From the NCBI RefSeq assembly GCF_017329615.1, contig NZ_JAFMTW010000010.1, positions 33,953-97,952 of the forward strand: a stretch of 64,000 nucleotides of DNA. Reading direction: 5' to 3'. The notes below the pieces were generated by a model. The model was not told the origin of the DNA. It saw nothing but the letters and a program-made list of their open reading frames with translations, and did no database searches. This document shows, piece after piece, positions 9,111 to 17,958 of the stretch; positions within the stretch are counted from its first letter, which is position 1, and each line of letters starts with the position of its first letter. Origin of the DNA: Alicyclobacillus suci. GTDB lineage: Bacteria; Bacillota; Bacilli; Alicyclobacillales; Alicyclobacillaceae. The position numbers were made by a program, and so were the translations under genes.

Positions 9111-11080
9111 TTGACAATCGCCCCGTTCGGCATCGTGTCGGGCACGGTCGCCAAGGTCAAGGTATCGCCCTCAGACGCGGCGAGAATCATCCCTTGCGAC
9201 TCAACGCCACGCAGCTTAACAGGCTTTAGATTGGCCACGACGATAACCTTCTTACCGACCAGTTCCTCCGGCGTAAAATACTTTGCGATACCCGAAACAA
9301 TTTGGCGAGTCTCAAAACCAAGGTCCACCTGAAATTGCAGCAACTTATCAGCGCCTTCGACCTTCGCCGCCGTCTTGATTTGCCCGACGCGCAACTCAAC
9401 TTGGTCGAACGTATCAATGCCAATTTGCGCTTTGCCTGTAGGCTTTACTTCGCCCTTTGCGGCGTCCTTATCCTTACCCGCATCTTCCGGATTTTGCAGT
9501 GCCTTTGCTCCTGTCATCTCTTCCAACGCTTCAATCTCCTTTTCTACATCGAGCCGTGGAAAGAGCGGCTTCTCCTCCGTAACCTTCTGCCCATTCGGGC
9601 CCTCGCCAAACGAGAGCGATGTCCAACTGAACGCATCACCCGACCAGCCGAACTGCTTCGCAATCGCGACTGGCGCGTCCGTCATAAACGGTTGAACCAT
9701 AATGGTCGCGAGACGAATCGCCTCAACCATGTTGTACAACACCGTGTACAGGCGCTCTGTCTCGCCCTCTTTGTGCAATTTCCACGGCTGACACTCGTCT
9801 ATATACTTATTGGCCCGGCGGACCAGTGTCCAGAGTTCTGTGAGCGCCACCGAGAACTGCATCGCGTCCATCGCTTCCTCGACCGCCTTTTGTGCATCGG
9901 CGGCGACCTGTTGAAGCGCTTCGTCAACCGCTTCCCGTTGACCTGGCGCAGGCACCACACCGTCGTTAAAGCGCGTGAGCATCGCGACTGTGCGGTGGAT
10001 GAGGTTGCCGAAGTCGTTGGCGAGATCGTAATTTAATCGCTCAACGAGCCCTTCCGGCGTGAAGATGCCATCCTGGCCAAACGGAACCTCGCGCAACAAA
10101 AAGTACCGGAAAGCGTCACGACCGTATCTATCGACGAGCTGCAAGGGGTCGATGACGTTGCCCTTAGACTTGCTCATCTTGCCACCTTTGGCCAAGAAGA
10201 AACCGTGACCGTAAACCTTCTTTGGCAGCGGCAAATCCAGTGCCATCAAAATGATAGGCCAGTAAATGCTATGGAAGCGGACGATATCCTTGCCCACCAC
10301 GTGGACGTCTGCCGGCCAGTAGCGTTCAAACTGCGCGCGTTTTTGTGCATCATCCGCCCCATAACCAATGGCCGTAATATAGTTGGTCAACGCATCCAGC
10401 CAAACGTAGACGACATGTTTGGGATCACTCTTGACATGCACACCCCAGTCGAACGACGTACGAGAGACACACAAATCCTGCAACCCCGGCTCGATGAAGT
10501 TTTTCAGCATCTCCGTCTTGCGGCCAATCGGTTCGATAAAGCCTGGGTTCTCCTCGTAGTATTGCACGAGTCGGTCGACATACTTGCTCATGCGGAAGAA
10601 GTACGACTCCTCCCGGACAAACTGAACTTCTCGTCCACATTCGGGACATTTGCCGTCCTTGAGTTCCCGCTCCAGCCAGAACGATTCATCCGGCGTACAG
10701 TACCACCCCTCGTACTCGGAGAGATAAATGTCGCCCTTTTTCAGCAACTTCTCAAAAATATCCTCGACGACCTTCGTATGTCGCGGTTCTGTGGTGCGGA
10801 TAAAGTCGTCATAAGATATGTTGAGCTTTTTCCAAAGCCCTTGAATCCACTCAATAATGGGATCAAGAAACGGCTTCGGCGCCAATCCCGCCTGCGCAGC
10901 GCGCGTTTGGATTTTTTGGCCGTGTTCGTCGGTCCCCGTCAAAAAGAACACGTCATAACCACGAAGGCGTTTGTAACGAGCCATCGCGTCCGCCGCCACC
11001 GTCGTGTAGGCGTGACCAATGTGGAGCCTGTCGTTGGGGTAATAAATCGGCGTCGTAATATAGAATGTCGGTTTGTCCAT
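9107..11080 (-). CDS. metG: Methionyl-tRNA synthetase
   Basis: 657 residues, MetG1/MetS class with C-terminal tRNA-binding domain. Charges elongator and initiator tRNA-Met. Class I signatures are DRLHIGHAYT and KMSKSKGNVI; a zinc-knuckle region CPECGREV is present with an upstream Cys. The C-terminal 105 residues form an EMAP-II-like OB fold (IGIDTFDQVELRVGQI). A T-box leader precedes the gene, so expression should rise when tRNA-Met is uncharged. First gene of metG-tatD-rnmV-rsmA. Confidence 0.97.
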   Translation of the reverse strand: MDKPTFYITTPIYYPNDRLHIGHAYTTVAADAMARYKRLRGYDVFFLTGTDEHGQKIQTRAAQAGLAPKPFLDPIIEWIQGLWKKLNISYDDFIRTTEPRHTKVVEDIFEKLLKKGDIYLSEYEGWYCTPDESFWLERELKDGKCPECGREVQFVREESYFFRMSKYVDRLVQYYEENPGFIEPIGRKTEMLKNFIEPGLQDLCVSRTSFDWGVHVKSDPKHVVYVWLDALTNYITAIGYGADDAQKRAQFERYWPADVHVVGKDIVRFHSIYWPIILMALDLPLPKKVYGHGFFLAKGGKMSKSKGNVIDPLQLVDRYGRDAFRYFLLREVPFGQDGIFTPEGLVERLNYDLANDFGNLIHRTVAMLTRFNDGVVPAPGQREAVDEALQQVAADAQKAVEEAMDAMQFSVALTELWTLVRRANKYIDECQPWKLHKEGETERLYTVLYNMVEAIRLATIMVQPFMTDAPVAIAKQFGWSGDAFSWTSLSFGEGPNGQKVTEEKPLFPRLDVEKEIEALEEMTGAKALQNPEDAGKDKDAAKGEVKPTGKAQIGIDTFDQVELRVGQIKTAAKVEGADKLLQFQVDLGFETRQIVSGIAKYFTPEELVGKKVIVVANLKPVKLRGVESQGMILAASEGDTLTLATVPDTMPNGAIVK

Positions 11081-11191
11081 GAAATCACCTTCCTCAGAAA
11101 AGTTTCACAACCGTTGGTTGCGTGATTGCAAACTGCCACTCACCAAACATCCTGTTTTCGTACCTTTGGCATCCTGCGACATTTTTGAACG

Positions 11192-11507
11192 CAAAAAAAC
11201 CCCGTCCACATTGGGACGAGGGTTACTCGCGGTACCACCCAACTTCGCACCGCCGCGTGACGACGTATGCCTCGTTCTGAGTTCTATAACGGGAACCTCC
11301 CGTGTGTGCCTCAAGGCGGCTAGCGCCGTTCGACACACATCCTCCGGAACCATACTCCCCAGCAGCTCCATTACCGGCTTCCACCACCCCGGCTCGCTGA
11401 AGCGTCCAAACGGGACACGCAAAGGCTTGTCTGGGTACCATTCCTTCATCGACATATCCTGTATTGTTGCCTGACGTTCTGCCGTCAGACGCAGCCGACG
11501 GTCTACA
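11192..11507 (-). promoter_or_regulatory. T-box riboswitch upstream of metG
   Basis: Reading the minus strand, the leader has a stem I arm ending in AGCGAGCCGGGG-TGGTG-GAAGCC, a candidate AUG specifier at 11353-11351, the T-box core GGGTGGTACCGCG (about 11243-11231) and a terminator CCTCGTCC-caatgt-GGACGGGG with a T7 run (11199-11193). Uncharged tRNA-Met should pair with the specifier and the T-box to favour the antiterminator. The whole leader is about 110 bases upstream of metG. An open frame crossing it is a shadow. Confidence 0.93.
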
Positions 11508-11512
11508 TCATT

Positions 11513-11542
11513 ACCATACATGAGAAAACTCTCTTGAGTCAA
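11513..11542 (-). promoter_or_regulatory. Candidate sigma-A promoter of the metG T-box leader
   Basis: Minus-strand TTGACT (11542-11537), an 18-base spacer, then TATGGT (11518-11513), placing initiation just before the T-box stem I. Confidence 0.5.
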
Positions 11543-11722
11543 TTTTCGTGTCAAAGTTCCGAATTTAAACTGTAAGTACTTGCAAAAAATGCGTGATCAT
11601 TTATATTTAAGTCAATTGAAGTATTTGCATGCTGTGATAGTGAATTCCTGCTGAACGGTCGCAAGTTACTTCATTTAGACACAGAGAACCCAAAATCCTA
11701 GAACCGGGGGATGGTACAAGCA

Positions 11723-11962
11723 ATGAAATCTACAGGAATTGTCCGCAAAGTTGATGAATTAGGTCGTGTCGTGATTCCGATTGAACTCCGTCGTACACTG
11801 GGCATCGGTGAAAAGGACGCACTCGAGATTTATGTCGATGGCGACCGCATCATTCTGAAAAAGTACGAACCTGCATGTATTTTCTGTGGCCAGGCTGATG
11901 AAATTATCCACTTCAAAGGAAAGAACATCTGCCCGTCCTGTATTGCTGAAATGAGTTCCTGA
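11723..11962 (+). CDS. abrB: Transition-state regulator AbrB with C-terminal Cys pairs
   Basis: 79 residues from ATG 11723. Swapped-hairpin DNA-binding domain nearly identical to B. subtilis AbrB (STGIVRKVDELGRVVIPIEL, then RRTLGI). AbrB represses stationary-phase and biofilm genes during growth. The C-terminal half differs from Bacillus AbrB: CIFCGQ and ICPSC form a CxxC...CxxC pattern that could bind zinc. An upstream ATG at 11711 adds four residues, but the GGGGGA element is too close to it. Lone plus-strand gene between metG and rsmI, the Bacillus position. A rho-independent terminator follows. Confidence 0.95.
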   Translation: MKSTGIVRKVDELGRVVIPIELRRTLGIGEKDALEIYVDGDRIILKKYEPACIFCGQADEIIHFKGKNICPSCIAEMSS

Positions 11963-12033
11963 CGGATTGCCACGAAATGATTGAGACTCGCACATGGATT
12001 CATATGGAATGATGATAGAAAAGTGAATCCTGG

Positions 12034-12061
12034 GGCTGGCGCATTGACGCCAGCCTTTTTT
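12034..12061 (+). terminator. Terminator of abrB
   Basis: GGCTGGCG-cattga-CGCCAGCC followed by a T-run, about 70 bases after the abrB stop. Confidence 0.88.
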
Positions 12062-12090
12062 TGAATTTTATTAACTGCGTACAAGTTCCC

Positions 12091-12957
12091 TTAAGGCAGC
12101 GTTTCGTTATACAGTGTTCGGCGGTTAACCCCGTACTTTTCAGCCGCCTCCAGTACGGCAGATTTGTGACGCTCACCGGAAGCGACCCGCGCTTCAACAA
12201 ATGCAACGGCTTCTTCCATACGTGCCTGGTCATTTTCTGGCTCGGCATGCCCACCGCGATTGTCAACCAAAATCACATATTCTCCTCTGGCGTCTTTTTC
12301 CTCGGTGTACTCGACCAACTCGCTCAGCGTCCCCCGCACAAACGTCTCATGCTGCTTGGTCAACTCTTTCGCCAGCACGCCAGGCCTGTCCCCCAATTGT
12401 TCGAGCAACACCTGTAATGTAGCGTGTAACCGATGTGGCGACTCGTACAGGACAAACGTCGCCTCAACCGACAGAAATGGCGCTAACCACGCCTTAGCGG
12501 CACTCCCCTGCCTCGGCGCGAACCCTAGGTACACAAATGGCGTCAGCGGCAACCCACTGCCGACGAGACTCGCTAGGAGCGCGCTGGGGCCAGGTATAGG
12601 AATGACAGGGATTTCACGTGTGATGGCGAGATCGACCAAGACTGCACCCGGGTCAGATAAAAGCGGCGTGCCCGCATCGGACACGAGCGCGATAGAGCGT
12701 CCCTCCTCCCAAATGCGCTCGACGAATCCAGTACGCGCCTGCTCGTTGTGCTGATGGTAGCTAATGAGTTGATCCGGGTGAATGTCAAAGTGCGTCAGCA
12801 GTTTGCGAGTGTGGCGTGTGTCCTCGCAGGCCACGACGTCAACAGAGCGCAAGATGTCAAGCAGCCGGTAACTGACATCCGACAAATTGCCGACGGGTGT
12901 ACTGCATACGTACAACTTCGGGCCGTCTCCCGCGTTATTTTTCATCTCTTGAACCAT
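12091..12957 (-). CDS. rsmI: 16S rRNA 2'-O-ribose C1402 methyltransferase
   Basis: 288 residues (Bacillus YabC). SAM-dependent methylation of C1402 in 16S rRNA. Signatures: STPVGNLSDVSYR, ACEDTRHTRKLL and SDAGTPLLSDPG near the N-terminus, typical of the tetrapyrrole-methylase fold. The C-terminal 50 residues are charged and end in a short helix-turn-helix-like segment (YGVNRRTLYNE). Separated from yabA by a terminator, so it likely has its own promoter. Confidence 0.96.
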   Translation of the reverse strand: MVQEMKNNAGDGPKLYVCSTPVGNLSDVSYRLLDILRSVDVVACEDTRHTRKLLTHFDIHPDQLISYHQHNEQARTGFVERIWEEGRSIALVSDAGTPLLSDPGAVLVDLAITREIPVIPIPGPSALLASLVGSGLPLTPFVYLGFAPRQGSAAKAWLAPFLSVEATFVLYESPHRLHATLQVLLEQLGDRPGVLAKELTKQHETFVRGTLSELVEYTEEKDARGEYVILVDNRGGHAEPENDQARMEEAVAFVEARVASGERHKSAVLEAAEKYGVNRRTLYNETLP

Positions 12958-13017
12958 GTATGTATGCCACCGCCCATGTAAGGTGTCTCGGAAACCAACG
13001 CCGACTTTGCGACGTGA

Positions 13018-13047
13018 TAAAAACGCCCGTTCTTTTCGAACGGGCGT
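13018..13047 (-). terminator. Terminator after yabA
   Basis: Minus-strand ACGCCCGTTC-gaaaa-GAACGGGCGT followed by TTTT (stem 13023-13032 / 13038-13047). It ends the ricT-yabA transcript ahead of rsmI; the Bacillus genes yabB and yazA that normally lie here are missing. Confidence 0.88.
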
Positions 13048-13109
13048 GATATGGTGCAGACGGGATACTACGTTCTTTCTTTCGCATCACCCCGTCGGCC
13101 ATCCATTGG

Positions 13110-13418
13110 TTACGTCTTTTGGATAAACGACAGACAGAAAAGACATTCCCCTTCAGTACGCAAGCTCCCATACTTGACATTGCAAATGTGAAAACCTTCT
13201 CGATAAATACGTAACAAGTTATCCTGAGCAGAACCCGGCTCATGCACACTTTGCTTCCCGAGCGACTCCTGCTGAAAGTGCTCGTTCTCGCGTTCAAGCC
13301 GTTGGTTCTCCTCAATCAAGTCTTGAATCTTTTGCTTTAACGTACCTAATTCTACGTACAGTTCGCCAATGCGCTCTTCGAGGTTGGCGACCTGTACGAA
13401 TAACGACTGTTTGTCCAT
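13110..13418 (-). CDS. yabA: Replication initiation control protein YabA
   Basis: 102 residues. Negative regulator of replication initiation that binds DnaA and the beta clamp DnaN. N-terminal leucine-rich coiled coil (about residues 5-50) for tetramerisation, a short linker, and a C-terminal zinc domain with His and Cys ligands (HICNVKYG, ECLFCLSF). Lies directly downstream of ricT, as in Bacillus. Confidence 0.94.
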   Translation of the reverse strand: MDKQSLFVQVANLEERIGELYVELGTLKQKIQDLIEENQRLERENEHFQQESLGKQSVHEPGSAQDNLLRIYREGFHICNVKYGSLRTEGECLFCLSFIQKT

Positions 13419-13436
13419 GGCCCGTACCGACCCCGC

Positions 13437-14096
13437 TTACGCCATTGCGTCTTCGCCTTGGTAAGAATCGTTCTCAAATTTCAGGCAACACATCAAACGC
13501 CCACACAGGCCCGAAATTTTCGATGGGTTTAGCGACAAGCTCTGATCTTTTGCCATGCGAATCGAGACAGGGTCAAATTCCCCCATCCATGTGGAGCAGC
13601 ACAACAGGCGCCCACACGGACCAATGCCACCTAAAATCTTGGCTTCGTCTCGAACGCCGATTTGACGCAATTCGATCCGAACGCGGAACACGCTCGCGAG
13701 ATCTTTGACGAGTTCCCGGAAGTCCACACGCCCCTCGGCCGTGAAGTAGAAAATCAACTTGTTGCGGTCGAACGTGTACTCTGCATCCACCAACTTCATC
13801 TCCAGCGAATGCTTTTCCACCTTTTCCCGGAACACCTGCATCGCCTGACGCGCACGCGCTCGGTTTTCTTCGACCGTCTGCGAATCCTCCGCAGTTGCTA
13901 TCCGCATCACTTGTTTCAGGGGTAAGACGACGGAATCCTCCGGCACGTCGCGCTTGTCCACAACGACCGTTCCGTATTCAACGCCTCTCGCAGTCTCAAC
14001 AATCACGTGTGCATCCTTGTGTATCGGCAAATCTCCTGGGTCAAAATAGTAAATTTTCCCGGCAGGCTTAAAACGAACACCGACAATCTCATACAT
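13437..14096 (-). CDS. ricT: PSP1 / RicT family regulatory protein (YaaT)
   Basis: 219 residues from ATG 14096 with GGAGGT 9 bases upstream; an in-frame extension to 14135 lies inside holB. RicT forms the Y-complex with RicA and RicF, carrying iron-sulfur clusters, and promotes RNase Y specificity, Spo0A phosphorylation, competence and biofilm formation. The cysteine-rich segments GPCGRLLCCSTW and GLCGRLMCCLKF, which ligate the cluster, are intact. Overlaps the end of holB by 8 bases. Confidence 0.94.
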   Translation of the reverse strand: MYEIVGVRFKPAGKIYYFDPGDLPIHKDAHVIVETARGVEYGTVVVDKRDVPEDSVVLPLKQVMRIATAEDSQTVEENRARARQAMQVFREKVEKHSLEMKLVDAEYTFDRNKLIFYFTAEGRVDFRELVKDLASVFRVRIELRQIGVRDEAKILGGIGPCGRLLCCSTWMGEFDPVSIRMAKDQSLSLNPSKISGLCGRLMCCLKFENDSYQGEDAMA

Positions 14097-15021
14097 CCGG
14101 CAGAACCTCCCGTAGTCGGATGCACATCTGCTCAAAGTTCAACAGGGTTGCGACATGAGATTCCACTCGCTGACGGCTATCGAGAACAATCTCGATGGCA
14201 CGCGACCACTGTCTCACTTCAAGTATGGGAGCGACGCGCTTCATATGAGATTCCCAGTCCTGAAAGCGAATGTTCGACTGACCGACACGAGTATGCAAAA
14301 TGTCACGAAGGTATTCGACGAGCAGCGTCAAACTGTCCGCTGCGGATACTTCCTCACAAATCATCTGCCACTGGGCAGCCAAGATGAGGGCCTGTGTACC
14401 ATCGACCAACCACATCTGCACCCATTTTATCATTTTATTGATGAACCCATCAAACGAATGATTTTCCGTCTCCTTCATCGCATCCTCCAATAAAGGGATG
14501 ACCTGGACATCCGTATGTGCGGATACCCCCGGCTCGGCGATAGGATAAACGGTACAGCGGGATTGGATAGTCGATAAAACAGACTGGCGCGCTGTGGCGG
14601 TCAGTAAGGCGTACACGCCAGGTTGTGGTTCTTCCAGCGTCTTTAAAATACGATTTGCGGCGACACCGGTCATCTGGTGGGCACCATACAACGTATACAC
14701 TTTTTTCCCGGAGTGTCCGCGCACGGACAACCATCGCTGCATCGCTTCAATGTCCGCCGTTTTAATGGATTCACCACCGACTTCAAAAAAATCCGTTTGC
14801 GTCCCGGCCTGGAATCGAATGCACGCGCTGCACCGCCCACAGGGGCAAGTCGTATCTTCACACAACAGCGCCTTTGCAAGATAGCGGGCAGCCGTCATCG
14901 TAGCCCGAGACGGCCCCACCAGCAACGTGGCATGTGGCAACCGGCCCGCCGCCACAGCCTCGGCAATTGCGTCCGGTAAAATAAATGAATCAGAAGGCGG
15001 CATCATAATCTTTTGCGTCAT
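14089..15021 (-). CDS. holB: DNA polymerase III delta' subunit
   Basis: About 310 residues from ATG 15021, after AGGTGG. Clamp-loader subunit. The P-loop position is degenerate (LLVGPSRATMTAARYL lacks GKT), as usual for delta'. A four-Cys zinc module CPCGRCSACIRF and the SRC motif (IQSRCTVYP) are present. The tail overlaps ricT. In Bacillus yaaR sits between yaaQ and holB; here it is absent and yaaQ directly precedes holB. Confidence 0.93.
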   Translation of the reverse strand: MTQKIMMPPSDSFILPDAIAEAVAAGRLPHATLLVGPSRATMTAARYLAKALLCEDTTCPCGRCSACIRFQAGTQTDFFEVGGESIKTADIEAMQRWLSVRGHSGKKVYTLYGAHQMTGVAANRILKTLEEPQPGVYALLTATARQSVLSTIQSRCTVYPIAEPGVSAHTDVQVIPLLEDAMKETENHSFDGFINKMIKWVQMWLVDGTQALILAAQWQMICEEVSAADSLTLLVEYLRDILHTRVGQSNIRFQDWESHMKRVAPILEVRQWSRAIEIVLDSRQRVESHVATLLNFEQMCIRLREVLPDV

Positions 15022-15080
15022 CGCAGACTCCACCTCCACGGCTTTGCCCGCAACCCTTTATCGATTGTTGCTGGTATCGC

Positions 15081-15410
15081 CTAAAACTGATCAAATTGTT
15101 CGATATCGAGCACGAAGACAGTCGCTCCACCAACGGAGACGTTGACCGGATACGGAATATAGGACTCCATACTTGCTCCCATCGGAGACATGGGTGCGAC
15201 GACCTGTTCACGCGCTTTACACGACTGCTGAATAATCTGCTTGACTTCGTCGACCTTATCGTCATCCGTACCTATCAAAAACGTGGTGTTGCCTGCATGG
15301 AGAAAGCCGCCAGTCGAGGCCAGTTTAGTCGCCCGAATATTGGCATTTACGAGATTTTGGGCTAATTTCGCGCTATCCTTGTCCTGCACAACAGCCACTA
15401 CCAACTTCAT
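15081..15410 (-). CDS. darA: Cyclic-di-AMP receptor, PII-like (YaaQ/DarA/PstA)
   Basis: 109 residues. PII-like trimer that binds c-di-AMP; output unknown. Typical features: MKLVVAVVQDKD strand, RATKLASTGGFLHAGNTT and FLIGTDDDKVDE loops. Sits between tmk and holB as in Bacillus. Confidence 0.94.
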   Translation of the reverse strand: MKLVVAVVQDKDSAKLAQNLVNANIRATKLASTGGFLHAGNTTFLIGTDDDKVDEVKQIIQQSCKAREQVVAPMSPMGASMESYIPYPVNVSVGGATVFVLDIEQFDQF

Positions 15411-15421
15411 ATCGGCTCCAC

Positions 15422-16075
15422 CTACCGTTCAAGATTTTTTTCCCTCGCGATGTGTTTCCATACGATATGGTAAATCTCCTGCTGCAGTGCATCGACGGAA
15501 TGGCGCGCATCGACGATTTGAATACGCGATTTGGCCTTTGCAGACAATCTGGCAAAAGCAGCCTGTACACGACTAAAATATGCAGCGTCACGGGACTCAA
15601 TGCGATCCAAATGGGCCGCCCCCCGCGATTGCCGCAGGCGTTCCCTGGCATCGGCCAATGGGAGATCAAACAAAATTGTCAAATCAGGCAACACGCCGTT
15701 CACGGCAAATTCATTCATCTGCGCTACCGCCTCTTCACCGAGTCCAAGGCCGCCGCCCTGATACGCAATAGACGCATCCACATATCGATCACAAAGCACG
15801 ACCTTTCCCGCCTGTAAGCCCGGCACAATGACCTCTTCAACCAACTGTGCCCGCGAGGCAGCGTAGAGCAAAGCCTCCGTCCGCGGCGCCATCGACTGGT
15901 TCTCCCGACTCAACAATAAAGACCGGATCTGATCACCGAGCTGCGTCCCACCTGGTTCTCTCGTACATACGACATCGACGTTGGCCTTGGCCAGCGCCCT
16001 CGCTAGCAACTGAATCTGTGTCGTCTTTCCAACACCGTCAATGCCCTCAAACGTAATAAATACCCCGCGTGTCAC
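15422..16075 (-). CDS. tmk: Thymidylate kinase
   Basis: 217 residues. dTMP to dTDP. P-loop FEGIDGVGKTTQ, the DR(Y/H) motif LCDRYVDASIAYQG and a lid region rich in Arg (ARERLRQSRGAAHLD) are present. GTG start overlaps the decarboxylase stop by four bases (GTGA). Confidence 0.97.
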   Translation of the reverse strand: MTRGVFITFEGIDGVGKTTQIQLLARALAKANVDVVCTREPGGTQLGDQIRSLLLSRENQSMAPRTEALLYAASRAQLVEEVIVPGLQAGKVVLCDRYVDASIAYQGGGLGLGEEAVAQMNEFAVNGVLPDLTILFDLPLADARERLRQSRGAAHLDRIESRDAAYFSRVQAAFARLSAKAKSRIQIVDARHSVDALQQEIYHIVWKHIAREKNLER

Positions 16076-17484
16076 TCAATGACCTCCAACTGGCACTGTT
16101 CGTCAATTCCGACTACCGTCCCACCAAGCTGCAACCACGCAATAAGCGAATCGACAAGCGCCTGGCCAATCTCCTGCCCCGGCCACAGCGCGGGCACACC
16201 CGGGGGATACGGCGCAACCGGCGTCGCCAGAATGCGCCCCGCTGCCTGGCCGATAGGCACGGCTACGCGTCTGTGCCGCGTGACTTCACTTGGCGAGAGA
16301 ACTGCACGCGTTCTTCCTGCGAGCTGGTAAAGTTCTGCGACCAGCGCAAAATCTGCCGTGACTGGTACACGCGTTTTCCGCCACGCCTCCAGGACCTCGA
16401 AAAATTTCCCATATTCATATGCGGGCTGTGAGAAACCAAACATTGCGAGGACGCCGCTGGCATCTGCAAACTCTATGAAGATGCCGCGCTCTTGCAGCAT
16501 CGTCTCAAGCCGCTGGCTCTCGTTGGCTGCTCCCGTCGGAATCCACTCCCGCATCGGGTCGGTTGCCATCCCAATGGGCGCATGGGCACTCCGATACTGT
16601 TGAAGGCACTCGAACGTCCGCTGCGCTGCTTCTGCGCCCTCTGTATGCAACCACGCCTGCGCCCCGTCCAGCGACGCCAGAAGCAGATAGGATGGGCTGG
16701 TCGTCTCAAGAAACAACAAACGCTCCTCAACCAGCCTAGCTTCGACCAACGGCCCGCTGACGTGTACCCACGCCGCCTGCGTCAAGCAAGGAAGCGTCTT
16801 ATGCGGACTCTGAATGACAATATCCGCCCCTTGCTCCACGCTGTGGCGCGGAAAGGCGTCAATCAACCCGAAATGCGCCCCGTGCGCTTCATCGACAATC
16901 AGCGGCACACCATATTCGTGGGCGACACGTGCAATCTCGGCAACCGGCGCCACGACGCCCTGATAAGTCGGGGACGTGACAAAAACCGCCGCAACATCGC
17001 GCATTTGTGCCAACTGATTCGCTAACTGTACCGGATTAGGCGGCCCAAAGGTCATAATCTCCTGCCGCCAGGGACTTGGCACAAACACCGCGCCGGCGTC
17101 GGCATAAACGAGCCCACGCCAAGCACTCATGTGGCATGGCCCAAGAATGACGACTTGATTTCGCCCTGTGGCTTGCACACTCGCGGCGATGGCCGCCATG
17201 ACACACGCCGTGGCACCATTCACGCTATAAAAACAATGATCTGCCCCATAGTGGGCTGCAGCAAGCGCCTGTGACGCCCGAATACAGCCAGTGGCATGAT
17301 GCAGATTATCGAGGTCGGGCAACTCAGTCACGTCCCATTTGGTAGCCTGTCCCAACCACTGGGCAAGCGGGCCGAAGAGCGTGCGACCCTGATGATGCCC
17401 TGGTACGTGCAAGGAAACTTTTTCGCGCATCGCGTGCGCAATCAACTGGTCGATAATGGGTGTCGAAACTTTTCTATCTCGCAA
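16072..17484 (-). CDS. Orn/Lys/Arg decarboxylase family protein (YaaO-like)
   Basis: About 470 residues from a TTG at 17484 preceded by AAGGAC; the frame is open to 17625 but the extra 47 residues have no family resemblance. PLP-dependent fold-type I decarboxylase of a basic amino acid. VSLHVPGHHQGR at the N-terminus and VIQSPHKTLPCLTQAA (Schiff-base Lys) plus VDEAHGAHFG are diagnostic. Bacillus YaaO is in the same position upstream of tmk. Substrate cannot be read from sequence; arginine or lysine are the family choices. Confidence 0.88.
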   Translation of the reverse strand: MRDRKVSTPIIDQLIAHAMREKVSLHVPGHHQGRTLFGPLAQWLGQATKWDVTELPDLDNLHHATGCIRASQALAAAHYGADHCFYSVNGATACVMAAIAASVQATGRNQVVILGPCHMSAWRGLVYADAGAVFVPSPWRQEIMTFGPPNPVQLANQLAQMRDVAAVFVTSPTYQGVVAPVAEIARVAHEYGVPLIVDEAHGAHFGLIDAFPRHSVEQGADIVIQSPHKTLPCLTQAAWVHVSGPLVEARLVEERLLFLETTSPSYLLLASLDGAQAWLHTEGAEAAQRTFECLQQYRSAHAPIGMATDPMREWIPTGAANESQRLETMLQERGIFIEFADASGVLAMFGFSQPAYEYGKFFEVLEAWRKTRVPVTADFALVAELYQLAGRTRAVLSPSEVTRHRRVAVPIGQAAGRILATPVAPYPPGVPALWPGQEIGQALVDSLIAWLQLGGTVVGIDEQCQLEVIE

Positions 17485-17662
17485 ACGTCGCCCGTCCTTA
17501 TCTTCAGAATCGCTTCTCTCATGATAGGATGATTGTTTATCCGAAGCAACGAAAACATAGGACTGAAAAACGACAATCGGAGACTCCGGAATTTGCAACC
17601 AACTAGTTTGGCAAATTCCAGACAATCCCCGATGCTTCTTGTCACGTAGTTTTTTTCACTGC

Positions 17663-17881
17663 CTAGGGCGTTTCTGTATAGGTTGATTGTGCGGATAACC
17701 AGATGCGCTTCATCTCTGTGACATAGTGTTGATAATGCGCATCGTTCACCTCAGAATGTACAATGTCGCGTTCGCAGTCGGTGCAGATAAATTGACCACA
17801 AATGCGAATTCCATGGGGCTTTTCTAGATGACAGATAATACAGGATGAATCTGCCGCAACCTGCTTCTCCAACTCACTCAC
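17663..17881 (-). CDS. csfB: Anti-sigma-G factor Gin (CsfB)
   Basis: 72 residues. Small zinc protein that holds sigma-G (and later sigma-E) inactive during sporulation. Two Cys pairs are intact: CIICHLEK and FICTDCERDIV; length and spacing match Bacillus CsfB. Start is GTG preceded by GTAGGTAG. In Bacillus csfB lies in this same neighbourhood. Confidence 0.9.
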   Translation of the reverse strand: MSELEKQVAADSSCIICHLEKPHGIRICGQFICTDCERDIVHSEVNDAHYQHYVTEMKRIWLSAQSTYTETP

Positions 17882-17958
17882 CTACCTACATCTCACGCGA
17901 ATCCGAAATTGATAACCTAATGTCAGTCTTGACTTTATTTGCTTTTTTCTATACCTAG

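Noticed and set aside
10205..11125. 306-codon plus frame opposite metG
   Set aside because: Antisense shadow of a highly conserved synthetase; no ribosome-binding site or family resemblance.
11105..11554. 149-codon open frame on minus
   Set aside because: It runs through the T-box leader and terminator of metG; the RNA explains the conservation.
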